From: Lindgomyces ingoldianus
Taxonomy: Eukaryota > Ascomycota > Dothideomycetes > Pleosporales > Lindgomycetaceae
Direction of reading: 5' to 3'
NCBI RefSeq assembly: GCF_010093535.1
Contig: NW_022985191.1
Coordinates: forward strand, 186,001 to 250,000
Length of the DNA: 64,000 nt
Below are positions 37,296 to 47,982 of this stretch, piece after piece. How positions within the stretch are numbered: position 1 is the stretch's first letter; every line of letters starts with the position of its first letter. The translations under genes and the position numbers were made by a program. The notes below the pieces were generated by a model. It was given only the letters and a program-made list of their open reading frames with translations, did not search any database and was not told the origin of the DNA.

Positions 37296-38552
37296 CGTGT
37301 GGTGACGAAGCGGACCGGTAGATCATTCATGGAAGGGCGGTGCTATCGACATTGAAGTAGACAAGAGCAGGCGGCCAACCGCATTATGGGGGCGCTCAAC
37401 AAGAGCTATTGTTCGGCTTCTGGAGCTATCGTGATGAGAAAGTAAGGGCTTGTTTCAGCTTTTCAAAGGCATATCTGCACGCAGCTCGAAAAGACTCGAT
37501 AATGAGAAAAGCAGCGGGACCCGCTGTACTTTTCCGCAGGGGGTCGGCTGGGGACTATGATTGCTGCGCATGCAGCGGAAGCGGACGGACGGCTTGGCGC
37601 GAGACTTCCGACTGCTGATTTGCGAAGCCTGGACCGAAGCTTGAATTTGACAGGCAACGTGGAGCGAAACTCGACGAATGGGGTATTGGACGTGGGATGG
37701 CGCCTCCGGGGAGGTGGAAGAAGGAACCATGCACTAGGCCAAAGGTGGTTGGTCTATACTAATGTTCACGCAACCGCCGACTTCGGGTCAAACCGACACA
37801 CTTCGACTGGGCTCGAGACGCACGGAGCCACGGGTCCATCAGCAATGAACAATGAACAGCATCGCTGCACCAGTGTGCGCCTGCAAGCCAGGTGGAGCCG
37901 AGGAGAGCTGTGCACAGTACGCTTATCACTACCGCAAAGCAATACGAGCACCCTGGGAATGAAGGAGGAGTTTTGCGGCCCTTCTCCGCTCTAATAATAA
38001 TAGCCCTGTTTCTTTTCTCTGCCGCGCTGTTCTCGAATGTCAACAGCAGGGAGGCTCCATTGCTGTCAGAGAAGGATCAAAAAGCGTCGCATGCAGCCTG
38101 CTTATTGGCAACGTTCCATCAGCCGCAGGACTTCTCGGGTCATTCCCCAGACGTGCTGCGTCCCAGCGTTCACCGTCTGTTCGGTTGCTCTCGGTTGCTC
38201 TCGGTTGCACGCCTCTCTGGTCTGATTGCGTCTTGGCTCTGTCGCGCGCTGTCTGATTTGAGCGAGCACGAGCTGGCCCGGACCGGGGCGCAAAAAGAAC
38301 ATCTGAAATGTTCGACGGCTCGTTTATATGTATCAGGCGGTGGAGCAGCACGTTTTCACACCCGCATCCTCCCCTGCAATACAAACCCGGCACGCTGGGG
38401 TCTGGACAATTTCCCCGCCACTGGAGCTGCCGGCTTATCAAAGAATATAGAAACCAGGAGCTTGTCCTGTCAATTGGGTCCCCGGCGTGATCCTGTCGTG
38501 TTGTCCCGCTCTGCTGGTATTCTTCTTCTTCACAATCTTCCCCTGATACACT
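37296..38552. promoter_or_regulatory. Divergent region between rhodopsin-domain protein and permease
   Basis: About 1.26 kb separates two membrane-protein genes transcribed away from each other. A 10-bp unit tcggttgctc is tandemly repeated at 38181-38209 (two full copies plus most of a third). The long open frames here (37557-37994, 37892-38599) have no domain. Confidence 0.45.
38181..38209 (+). repeat. 10-bp direct repeat in permease upstream region
   Basis: The unit tcggttgctc occurs in nearly three tandem copies about 350 bp upstream of the permease start codon. It may be a binding-site cluster or simple slippage. Confidence 0.75.
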
Positions 38553-40720
38553 ATGACGACGGACAAAGACATCGAATTAACCACCCGGGCGGCGGGTGAG
38601 GATGAGCTCGCCATCCAGGAGGCAATTGAGGACGAGAGAGTCAAGACAGAGAAGCAGCAGTCTGGTGGTGTGCTCGAGGTATGTGACATCCCAATCGCGC
38701 CCCGATCCTGCGACTAGCGCTCATTACTTTTTGGTAGAGATACATCAGTTTCGTCTCGGCCATCAACTTTGGCTTCATCTTGCAATGTTCGTGGGAGGCT
38801 GCTGCTGTCACTTTCCAGTTCTCTCTCAGCAATGGCGGCCCTGCATCAATTGTGTACGGCAGTATCTTCGCCGGCATTGGGACGAGTCTCGTGGCCATTT
38901 CACTGGCAGAGATGGCATCCATGTAAGTACCTCTCCCGTTTCAGGCTTCGTCACCGGCCTACCTATCGTTGTAACCAGTAATTAACCTTACCCAGGGATC
39001 CAACTGTTGGTGCACAATATCGCTGGTCCGCAGCCTTCGCACCGAAGTTTAATCGGTTCTTCGGACTGATGCAAGGTACACCTTGACCTACCCTGAATCT
39101 GCTTCCATCCACAATGTTGTGCAACCTGCAATGTCTGACTCTGTGCAGGATGGATAACCGTTTTCGCATGGATATGTTCCTGTACTTCTAATCCTGCACT
39201 GATCTCCAACGTTGTCGTCGGTCTTGGTAAGTCGCAAATAGTGGCCTTCACTAAGAAGCCTAGCTGACGTTCCATTGAAGCAATTTTCAACAACCCCGAA
39301 TACACACCTCAACGATGGCACGTGACGTTAATCATGTGGGCTATCACCATCTTCCCCTTCCTCGGAAATTTCTGGTTTAGGAAATTGCTCAATCCTCTCG
39401 TAAGTCATGGCCAGTGTGTGAAGCCAATGTTTCGTTTAAGAATGCGCGAAGACCTGCCCGGTTGGTTCCTTAGCACAACTATGAACATGCTGCGACTAGT
39501 ACCATCATCTCCTTTACATTAAAACGGTTTGCTGACCTTATATCCTACCCCAGGAAGCTGTGGGCGCTATATGCCATGTTGTGTTCTTCATTGTCAGCAT
39601 TATTACCTTAGTTGTGCTTGCACAAAGAAGTTCAGTTGACTTCGTCTTCAAAACCTTGACGAACGACGTGAGTGGGTGGACTAACCCTGCTGTCGCTTGG
39701 GGTATTGGGCTGCTAACCGTCACCTATCCTTTGACTGGTAAGCAAGCATTCTTTCTCAATCCTACCCAATCATATGTCATACTTCCGCTGTATTCGTCCT
39801 ACTTTGTGTGCTCTAAGATAGCTTTGCCCTACATTATCCTCTACCTCACTTCCCCTTAGGATGAGTGCTAATCTGGTAGTTAGGTTTTGATGGCGTTCTC
39901 CACATGTCTGACGAGGTCAAGAAGGCACGCATTCGAGTCCCGCGTTCCATGATTATGTCTGTCGTCATGAACGGCCTTATGCAGTTCGCCTATATGCTCA
40001 CTGTTCTATTCACAATCGGCGACATTGACAAAGTTGCCTCGGACCCACTCCCCATCATCCAGGTCTACTATCAAGCTACAGGCTCCAAAGGGGCAACGAA
40101 TCTCTTCGTCATTATGCTTGCCGTTATCATCTTTGTATCATTCTTCAATGTCTTCGCTTCTGTCTCTCGACTTCTGTGGGCATTCTCAAGAGATAACGGC
40201 CTTCCGTTCTCCAAAGTTTTCGCAAGAGTATATTTCCCTCCTTCATAGAGATATTATTGATACTAACATACACTAGGTCCATCCCACCCTTAAGATGCCA
40301 CTCAACGCCCTCATCTTGATTGGTGTATGTCTCTGCCTTCTAGCCATCATCAACATCGGCTCTAGTACTGCGTTCAACGCCTTCATCTCTCTCCCCGCAA
40401 TGGCCCTCTACATCTCCTACTTCTTCCCAATCTTCTTCCTCTGCTGGCGACGCATGTCCCGTAATCATCCTACGCCCATTCCTTACGGTCCGTTCAAGCT
40501 TGGGAAATTCGGTATTCCCATCAATCTCGGTGCAATGGCTTACATTATCTTCATTGTTATCTGGATGCCTTTCCCAACATTCTTGCCTGTAGATGGGATA
40601 AATATGAATTACGCTGGCCCACTAGTAGGAGCGGTTATTGTTGGTGCCCTTTTAGACTGGATCATCTCTGGCCGGAAACGTTTCCAGGTCCCAGTTGTGA
40701 GGCAGAGGCCGGATTTTTAA
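38553..40720 (+). CDS. APC-family permease (GABA/choline/amino-acid type)
   Basis: A 12-helix amino acid/polyamine/choline permease of the fungal Uga4/Hnm1-like branch (AA_permease_2), acting at the plasma membrane or vacuole. Eight exons: 38553-38678, 38738-38922, 38996-39075, 39149-39226, 39281-39399, 39554-39737, 39884-40227 and 40277-40720, giving 519 residues with all phases joined. Landmarks: SAINFGFILQCSWEAAAVTF in helix 1, GTSLVAISLAEMASMDPTVG (helix 2 into the family DPTVGAQYRW motif), WITVFAWICSCTSNPALI, PLTGFDGVLHMSDEVKKA (the helix 6 to loop signature), FASVSRLLWAFSRDNGLPF, and PYGPFKLGKFGIPIN. The substrate cannot be fixed; GABA, choline or amino acids are all seen in this branch. 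The cytosolic N-terminus is acidic. Confidence 0.93.
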
Positions 40721-43181
40721 GATTTGGTTAGATAGTGGAAAGGAATTTGGTGTTAGGGGAATAGAGTTTGTGCTACGACATATTAAGAGTTTTGTGGAGA
40801 CGGAGAGAGCTATGGAATGAAATATCAACTTTCAACGAAGTGTATGATTCGCTATGTACAACGAACTGCTTTCGTCTTCAAGAAGATCAAGGCTACGTAC
40901 TATGCTTGGTTCAACGTATTTTTCGAATGAAAACACCCTCACTAGCCGCGTATTCCATAATGCTAACAACTCGGCCATAAAACCCTCAAATTCTAGACTC
41001 AACCCAACCATCTGCTTTCCGCCCTTGCCTTCCCGCGTCCATCCCTTGGCCAAAAGCTGCCGCACGAATCCTGGATAAAGTTCGAACCCGTCGCCCCACT
41101 CCTCTAGCCTCCCGGAAGCGGCTCTTTCCGCAGCGGATACGACTGCTAACCATGCAGCTAGCTATCAACGGCAACAACTCTGAAAGGGGCAGGGCCTTCG
41201 TAGAAGCGATTTTTTTGTTGAACTTGCCTTGCTGTCTCGTATCTCAATTGCGCTGCATCCTGCTGTGAAACTTACCGAGCGCCCGGGCCTCTGGACAATG
41301 AGAAAGACCACGATGGTGCGATGGAAATTTGCCGAACCTCGTGGGAATGATACGATCTATTACGACGCCAGTGTGGAGGCGTTCTTAAGTTGGCATAGTC
41401 TCAAATGAGATGAATGGATGCCTGGAACCTGCAGCTTGTTGGATTATTGGCCGCCGCTTTTATGATAGCTTGCGGGAGAAACTTTAGCGAGCTGTTTGGA
41501 AAAAGCTTGTGGAAGGAACGTCGTGGCTTTTGTGAGGAGGTCATTGGACGCAAATTCGAAGGGCTAACAATAAGAAGAAAATCGCAACGCACCCAGTTTA
41601 GTGTGTCTCAGCTCACATTTTGAGGGCTTCTCTTAGTCTGCTTAGTCGGAGTGATGGGACGCCTGAAGCCTCTTGTTCCCCTCCATTTAATACCCTCAAT
41701 CCATTGCCCCCCACCCACTTAATGTGAGAGCAAGAACCAACGTAAAAATTTGAACTAATTACTCTACAAGAACCGGGTGCCCTTCCTCAAACACAAATTA
41801 CCAAACCGCTTTAACAAGTTCTGCCCCGAATAAGCATAGAAATTTTCCCAATTCGTCCTCCTGCATCTCGCCTGCCCTTGCACCTATCAAGATACAGACC
41901 ACCTTTTCCTTCTTCGCCACCCCCCTTGCTACTATTCGCCAACATACATACCACTTCCCTTAGGTCGAGGAGTCCACCACTCAGGGTCACTTTCGGTCTC
42001 TCTCCAGATGGCGGGTCAGGGAGCCCATCGACTCTCTCTCCAGGGTTTCGGTGAATTGGTCCTCCTTCCCCGTTATTCTACCCTGTAAATGAACCTGGGG
42101 TCTCTGTGGACTCAGTCAGAGCATTCTGCGTGCTATCACTGGGGAGGATGTCTGAGTATATCCTCGCGCATTAGGAGGAGTATTGTTCGAAGGTGGTTGG
42201 GACGAAGTCTGCAAGGTTGAAATGCCATAGAACTAGTCTGAAAATCACTACTAGACCGTGTCGAAGAAGTGGAAGGAAGCATATTTACTAAGTTTAAGAA
42301 TGATTGAGAACCGCTTGTCAGTAGTATAGGCTGACGAAGAATTGGTGAACTTTGCTTGATCATGGCACAAGTACTGCTAATGTTGAATGGGCTCTTTCAG
42401 CTAGCTGCTTATGGTATGAGCACTTAAGTAGCAAGAGTAAGAGTAGTGTACGGTGTGCACAGCGTACGGAGTAGGTAGGGTGGGCAACAGATTTCTGGTC
42501 ATTACTTATCTTCTCTATGTACAAACGCGAGCGACATCTAAGGAGGCGCGCCCGCGCACGGGCACCACGCGCGTAGTCCCGTGATCCCATGCCGGGCTAG
42601 ATAGATACTATGCGCCGTATCGCTCCTGCGTACGGACAGCTAACAATTTCTAGGGTCCTCACCGCTCTCTTCAGGTTACATATACCCTCAGTGGTGAAGA
42701 CAACCTCCGTGCAGAGACTGTTCACTGTGCAAAACAGAACATATTAGTTCAAACTCAGAGTGCTATACTTAACCATAAATATGTTGCTGACGTGATGATT
42801 TGTATCGCATTCAAACTTGGAAGGTTGCCGGAGAGTACAGTTATCTTGCCCGTATATAACACTACCGCGTGATTTCGCGCTGGAATATGGTTTAATTTGT
42901 CCACTAATTATGTTCGAGCACTCAATGGACTCAGCAGAGCAAAGCTACTTCCCGGGGTTTCTTAAACGGAAGCAATGTTTTGAGTAATTAACGAAGAATC
43001 TGATTTTTGAAGTTGGCTTGTAATTGGTGAAGGGGAATATTGGGAAAACGATGTAGTAGAGAGCAAACCAGAGACTGGGCCTCTAAATTGCGATCTTAGT
43101 GGTAGTGATAGAGAATTGCTTACAGAACTAGATTAAGCATTTCATTGTCTTGAAGTTATTCAGTCCCTTTTGGGTCTACTA
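40721..43181. other. Gene-free start of the accessory block
   Basis: No gene is supported. ORFs at 41414-41623 and the minus-strand pair near 42136-42590 lack domains. 41700-42060 is pyrimidine-rich. 42600-43180 becomes AT-rich, with a short stretch at 42846-42875 that resembles 48609-48638. Confidence 0.45.
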
Positions 43182-43465
43182 AGAAGACACAGTGTTCGTA
43201 ATGGGTGGGTGACCCACCTGTAGTTGATCAACTATAGGGCCCGCGGGTGATGCCTTAGGGAGTCTCAGGCAGAAGGCCAACCTTAATCCAGCAGGATCCA
43301 AACATCAATTAAAAGGCCACGTATCCTCAATACAAAGTCAACACACCTGAAGGTGGCCCTACTTCTCCACCGAGGGGCAACTGTAGGTAACTGAGTACCT
43401 GCGGTTGATTCAACCACCTGAAGTTCTAGGTGGATCAACCACCCATTACGAACACTGAGAAGACA
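43182..43465. mobile_element. hAT-type MITE with target-site duplication
   Basis: A 268-bp non-coding element at 43190-43457 is bounded by inverted repeats that match at 28 of 30 positions and start CAGTGTTCGTAATGGGTGG on each strand. The 8-bp direct repeat agaagaca lies immediately outside both ends (43182-43189 and 43458-43465) without a mismatch. Eight-base duplications and CAGNG termini are hallmarks of the hAT superfamily. Several subterminal copies of a ggtggttga-like word and a palindrome tagttgatcaacta (43222-43235) resemble transposase binding sites. It has no coding capacity, so it would need an autonomous hAT elsewhere. The perfect duplication suggests fairly recent insertion. Confidence 0.9.
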
Positions 43466-45075
43466 CTGGTAGAAGATACCAACAAGGCGGACCGCACCTG
43501 CAATAGCGACCGAGCCATGGAAAATAAATATATAGTTCGGGATGAAAGTTGCCCTGGGTTGGAAGAAGCGACACGGGTGGTAATTGGACGAACTGGGTTC
43601 GAGACTGAAGAGACCTCTGCCGAACCATCTGGAGAACGAGAGGGGCCGGACGCTGTTTGGCCCTGAGGCCGAGGTCCACGTCGAGGTCCAAGTCGTCGTG
43701 TTGAAATTGTGGGGTTGGATATGGAGGTTTGCGTTCAAAGCGGATAAAAATCCCGGAAGCCCGGACGCGGCGGATTGTAAAAGAGAGTTTAACAATGACT
43801 TTGTAATAGGCTGCTGCTAGAAGAGATTGCTAGTACGGTACTATCTGTGAAAATAGAACTGGGGTCGATTTGACATTATTGGTGGGCGTGTTGGTCAATA
43901 AGGTTGGTAATTAACTAGTATGAGAAGGACATAGTGAAGCCGTTCTATATGGGCAAAGGGGACTTAGGATAGATTCAGCAGGACTAGCAGGTGCGTTAGC
44001 CGAGATACTTAAGGGCGACCTGCTCGTAGGCGAGGATACTGATGCTGAAGTAGACGGGAGAGTTGGCTAGGAAGACGTCACAGCCCTCACAGCACCGCCT
44101 ATCCTAGCACTAGAAGTCAAAATGTTGACACCTGATTTTAATTTGCAGTCTCCAATGGGAGTATCCCAAGCAACAGCCGTACAAGCATAGGTACCAGCTC
44201 AAATTTCTACGCAGACTGTGAACGCGGTCCCACTAGCCATCGTTGATGGTTATCGAGATTGCCATCTACGAGTTATGGATAGCTCTGGTGTTAAAGTTGT
44301 CCTTACATACTTGCCAGCGGATGCACTATGGCAAGACACGACAGGTTTTGATTGATTAGCGGGATCAAACCGTGGCGTTGGCTACATATCTTGTAGAGCT
44401 ATGACCATTATCGAAAGGCAGAGAAGATATTTCAGATAATGATTCAGTGCTTGTTGGTTTGATTGCAGCTCTGCTACTTTGTGAAATGTAATTTGATGTG
44501 GATCGAACATTCTGTGATTGGGCGATCTCCGAAGTGGGTGTAGATTCTAGTACCTAAGAACCTGCTGAGCTGCTTCGGACTCTTCCAGAAGCCTGGGTAT
44601 TTGATGGAGCCCAAGGGTTAATTTTAGATACTGGCCAGTGCTTGGAGATTGCCTCCCTGTGGTAGTACTCAGTCTGATCGGCCGCGTCGTGATATGAAGG
44701 TTCTGAGATTGGGAAGGCCCTAGACTTGAAGCCGTACTTGTCGTGGGGAGAAGTCTGCCAAATGTCTTGAAGCTGGTGGTAGATCGTGAAGCCTGAGAAG
44801 AGGTTCTGAATAGCGAATCTTGCATGATGAGGACAGAAGACAACAGTGACGACTAGGATGATGTCACTAGTTGCTGAGATACTATGGCACATCTTAAAGT
44901 ATTGGGAAGCGATGACGTTCTGGTAGCCAATATACTTTAGAGCATTCTTAAATGCAGCCATATAGATTAGCAGCAGCATATTTGAGAACCATCGGAATAC
45001 CACCACAATAAACTCCATCATTGTAAAGGGATTGGCCCTGGAGGCCGCAGCATATAGCGGAGGCTCTGTTGGCCT
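43466..45075. other. Degraded accessory DNA
   Basis: Open frames exist on the minus strand (43795-43283, crossing the MITE edge; 45021-44554, ATG start, 155 codons with a hydrophobic N-terminal part) but neither shows a domain. TA-rich words and stops increase between 43800 and 44560. It may be decayed gene or transposon sequence. Confidence 0.35.
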
Positions 45076-45711
45076 TCATGATGGTAAGTAGCGCTTGTGT
45101 TTTAAGCCGCTTACTTCAACTTCCATACCAGGTACAGTCTCGCTATTAGCCACGGAGGACGGTGGAGTCATAGCAGAAGATGAAATATACAGTGTCGCGG
45201 AAGCAGCGAAGGTGTAGGGAGAGCTTGAGGGGCTCAAAGTACTTGATGTACTCAGAATGCTCGGTGTGCTCAGAGCAATTGATTCTTCTGATATACTGGG
45301 CGTGCTTGGAGTACTAGAAATGTTTATAATACTCGAAGTGAATGTTGAGCTGGATGTGGTTGTAGTTCTGCACGCGTATCAACCATTAAAAGTGGCCGGA
45401 GTGCTAGGCGTAGGTGGTACTCCAAATATGCTTGAAGTTACGAATGCGCTTGAGCTGCTGGACTTGGGTGCTGCGCTGGGCGTGTTCAACGTACTAGAAC
45501 CTGGGCTTACCCGAGTGTCAGCGGGTATGGACGTCGTCGAGGCTAGAGATAGTGAAGCACTAAGTGGTCTAGATTCGCTACTTCGCGCAGAGCTAGAAAT
45601 GGAATGTGATGAAGGTTCACAGGAAGTGCAGCCCGAAATGAAACCCTCGCGCTTACAAGTCCAGGCTGTGATCGCGGAGCAATCGTTCATACGGACCCCA
45701 TTTGGTAACAT
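45076..45711 (-). pseudogene. Broken Ser/Thr-rich surface-protein-like gene
   Basis: On the minus strand one frame runs from a candidate ATG at 45711 to a stop at 45076-45078 and is interrupted by a single TGA at 45381-45379. The first part has closely spaced Cys (SGCTSCEPSSHS) followed by a Ser-rich stalk (NTPSAAPKSSSSSAFVTSS). After the TGA the same frame continues with Ser/Thr/Pro runs such as SSTPSTPSISEESIALSTPS. This looks like the stalk of a glycosylated cell-surface or secreted fungal protein. The stop could be a CGA to TGA transition. The true N-terminus was not found. The opposite-strand ORF 45257-45778 is rich in Leu/Val/Gly and is taken as its shadow. Confidence 0.4.
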
Positions 45712-47096
45712 CCTTGAGTCACGTTGTATATCTCGTAGTTACGCAATCACTATTGGCCGCAAAAACATCAAAGCATAACTATGGAGGGCAGTTGAATAGG
45801 GAAAACGACATTTTTGTCAGACGGATATCTACTTGAAGTCAGCGTGTATGCTGATAGTACAATTTTATTTTATTTTATACCGCCAACCTCGGTATTGCAA
45901 GAATAGGAGAACTTCGTGACAGTGGTGTACGGGATTATCTATTATTCCGATGATTGAGTTTCATCACACAAAGGTGGGGTTTGAATTGGCGGCGTGGCCT
46001 CGATCGGCGTCGAAGGAAACATACTGGTAGCAGCAGAATTGCGGGCTAGAGATGTCGGCGAGCTGGCTATTGCTGCTTCCAGCGTATGTTAAGAGAGGAT
46101 GCTGGAAGTTGGAACTTTAAATAAGAGTATTGCCGTGAGGCTAAACTTCGAACTTGAGCCGGTAACTTAAATCTTTGTTGGTCTTGAAGTGGGGGAAATG
46201 GCGCTTGATAGAGTTACTCAAGCCTGAGCTGTTAATCTCTCTGACTGCCTACGGTATATTTACGTTCATGGCTGAGTGATAGAGTTGGCCATGATCAAAA
46301 GAGCCTCTGCATGACGTGAACGTGAGGAAAATAGAGTATTGCTAGGGATGCTTAAGACTATTGTCGCTGAGTTCCCATAGTTTGATAGCAGATTAGCACT
46401 TGTAAGATATAACTAGCTAAACTTGTAGAAGATGATGAACTTCCATCGTTCGTTGTGCTGCTGTACTCAGTATGGATAGAACAGTTTTCGTAGAAGAAAT
46501 CCCAGCAACAACAAACACTTTTCTTTTTGAGGAGGCCTTGCGGCCCCAGTCGATCCAGCCCCAGATGTTGCTAATAGGCATTAATGTTGCGCTGGAATTT
46601 GATATGTTGAGGCCTCCGATATTAAGACCCAAACCCAAATTGGTTGCGAGAAGCGGATCTAGGCCTAAGCTTAACGCCGGTAGGGGGCATACCTTCGGCC
46701 TCGCTCTGAAAAGGGTCGAGGGATGTGTGTGTAACCTATGGATCTCCGAATATCCCGAGATCGAAGTCTAAGCTAGCTGTAGGTAGTGGATTGATAATTG
46801 CAGGTAAAAATTCGAAACTCAATCTTGCTTCTACTAGAGGTTTTCCTACAGCCACGGTTTGGAAGGGGAGCCGGTCCTCGACTGACAACAAGGAGGAGCA
46901 CAGATGATCACAGGAAATTAAATGGCTTGGATGGGGTGTCTTAGTGAAGCGGATGCTTCGTAGGACTGCATACCTTAATAAAGTGCTTTGCACTGTTTGA
47001 TCACTACAATTCAGTTGTATCTCTTTATTTTAGCGAATGAGCCCTTGAATCTATTTACAAGACCTAAGGGGTGACCTGCCCTGCGATTCCACTCGC
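45712..47096. other. Gene-poor interval with Gly/Leu/Asn-rich minus-strand fragment
   Basis: No intact gene. A minus-strand frame at 46638-46417 contains GLGLNIGGLNISNSS followed by unrelated sequence; similar short Leu/Gly patterns can be read near 49900. They may be remnants of one degenerate family, but this is weak. Confidence 0.3.
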
Positions 47097-47982
47097 TCAG
47101 TCCTTCTTCTCCATGTAAGGCAGACATGCCTCGTAAATCTCCCTATAACCAGGGTACTTGATAATCCTTTGGAACGTCCCTTCATCTACCACCCTCGCAG
47201 ATTGGAGGGACCCCGCGATGAAGAAGTCGGTGCCGCTCGGCCAAGCACCTAGCACAAACTGCCCGTCGGCCTTGTGCGTCCGCATCAGCTCGCCGACGGC
47301 TCGCATGTCGTCGGCTACTGCGTCCCAGGTCTGCTCCTCCTTGTCCGGGTCAAGCAGGTCCTCGAGCCGGTGCCCGAGCGAGGCCTCCCGCGTGCGCCGA
47401 AAGTACTCCTGTGCGCGCGGTGACAGGATGCCCATCTCCCGCGGCATCACTGACGTACGGAAGGCCGTGCCGACCACAGCACGTGCTTTAGCCTCGATCT
47501 CGCGGCCCAGCTCCGACGTCAGCGGTACTGGCGGGTCCGGGTACGTTGACTCTAGGAACTGCGCGATGGGGACCGAGTCCATTATGTATGTGTTGGTCGG
47601 CACGTGATGGATTGTGGGGACTGTGTATTTGTATTTGGACCCAGAAGCAGATTGGCCTGGGACCAGGCCGCTGGGAAATTTCAGGTCAGGAGAGTTCTTT
47701 ATGCGCGGTCGGGGGCTTTAAAATTGCGCATTGGGACATGAAAATGAAGAAGGGGAAGGAAAGGGGACTGGAGGCAAAGAACGAAAGGCAAAAGAAGGCG
47801 AATATAACTCACAGCTCTTTCAACGTGGGCTCAATGTCTGGAAATTCGAGGAAGATGGTTCTGTAAGAGATATGCTTATAGTTAAGCATTAAGCGGATTC
47901 GCCAGACAGTGGGAGAGAAGCAGATGTTCTTGGTGCAGGCCAAGTCATACATGACAATCTCGGGCTCAGTTTGGGCGGTCAT
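47097..47982 (-). CDS. Glutathione S-transferase, etherase-like fungal group
   Basis: A cytosolic glutathione transferase that conjugates or reduces electrophiles, including plant- or lignin-derived compounds in this fungal branch. Two minus-strand exons, 47982-47813 and 47670-47097, give 247 residues. The N-terminal thioredoxin-fold half shows CFSPTVWRIRLMLNYK, then EFPDIEPTLKELG, the cis-Pro segment TVPTIHHV, and the glutathione-binding MDSVPIAQFLESTYP. The all-helical C-terminal half includes GQFVLGAWPSGTDFFIAGS with the N-capping Ser/Thr-x-x-Asp. SP(N/T)xW plus RLxLNYK and the DIEP motif resemble the LigE/GTE-like fungal group; substrate not determined. It is the only intact gene in an otherwise degraded 11-kb block. 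Confidence 0.9.

Noticed and set aside
37557..38599. Two long overlapping plus-strand ORFs upstream of the permease
   Set aside because: Neither has a domain; the second overlaps the permease start codon in another frame. Best seen as promoter and leader.
41060..41095. B-box-like gttcgaac suggesting a tRNA gene
   Set aside because: The flanks do not form T-arm or acceptor stems on either strand. I found no convincing tRNA or 5S rRNA gene by eye elsewhere, but this was not an exhaustive search.
43283..43795. Minus-strand ORF of 170 codons
   Set aside because: Its C-terminal half lies inside the hAT MITE, so the ORF is a chance join of MITE and flank.
45257..45778. Plus-strand ORF of 173 codons with Leu/Val/Gly repeats
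   Set aside because: The repetitiveness is the complement of the Ser/Thr-rich minus-strand frame, which has a more plausible protein pattern with Cys cluster and stalk.
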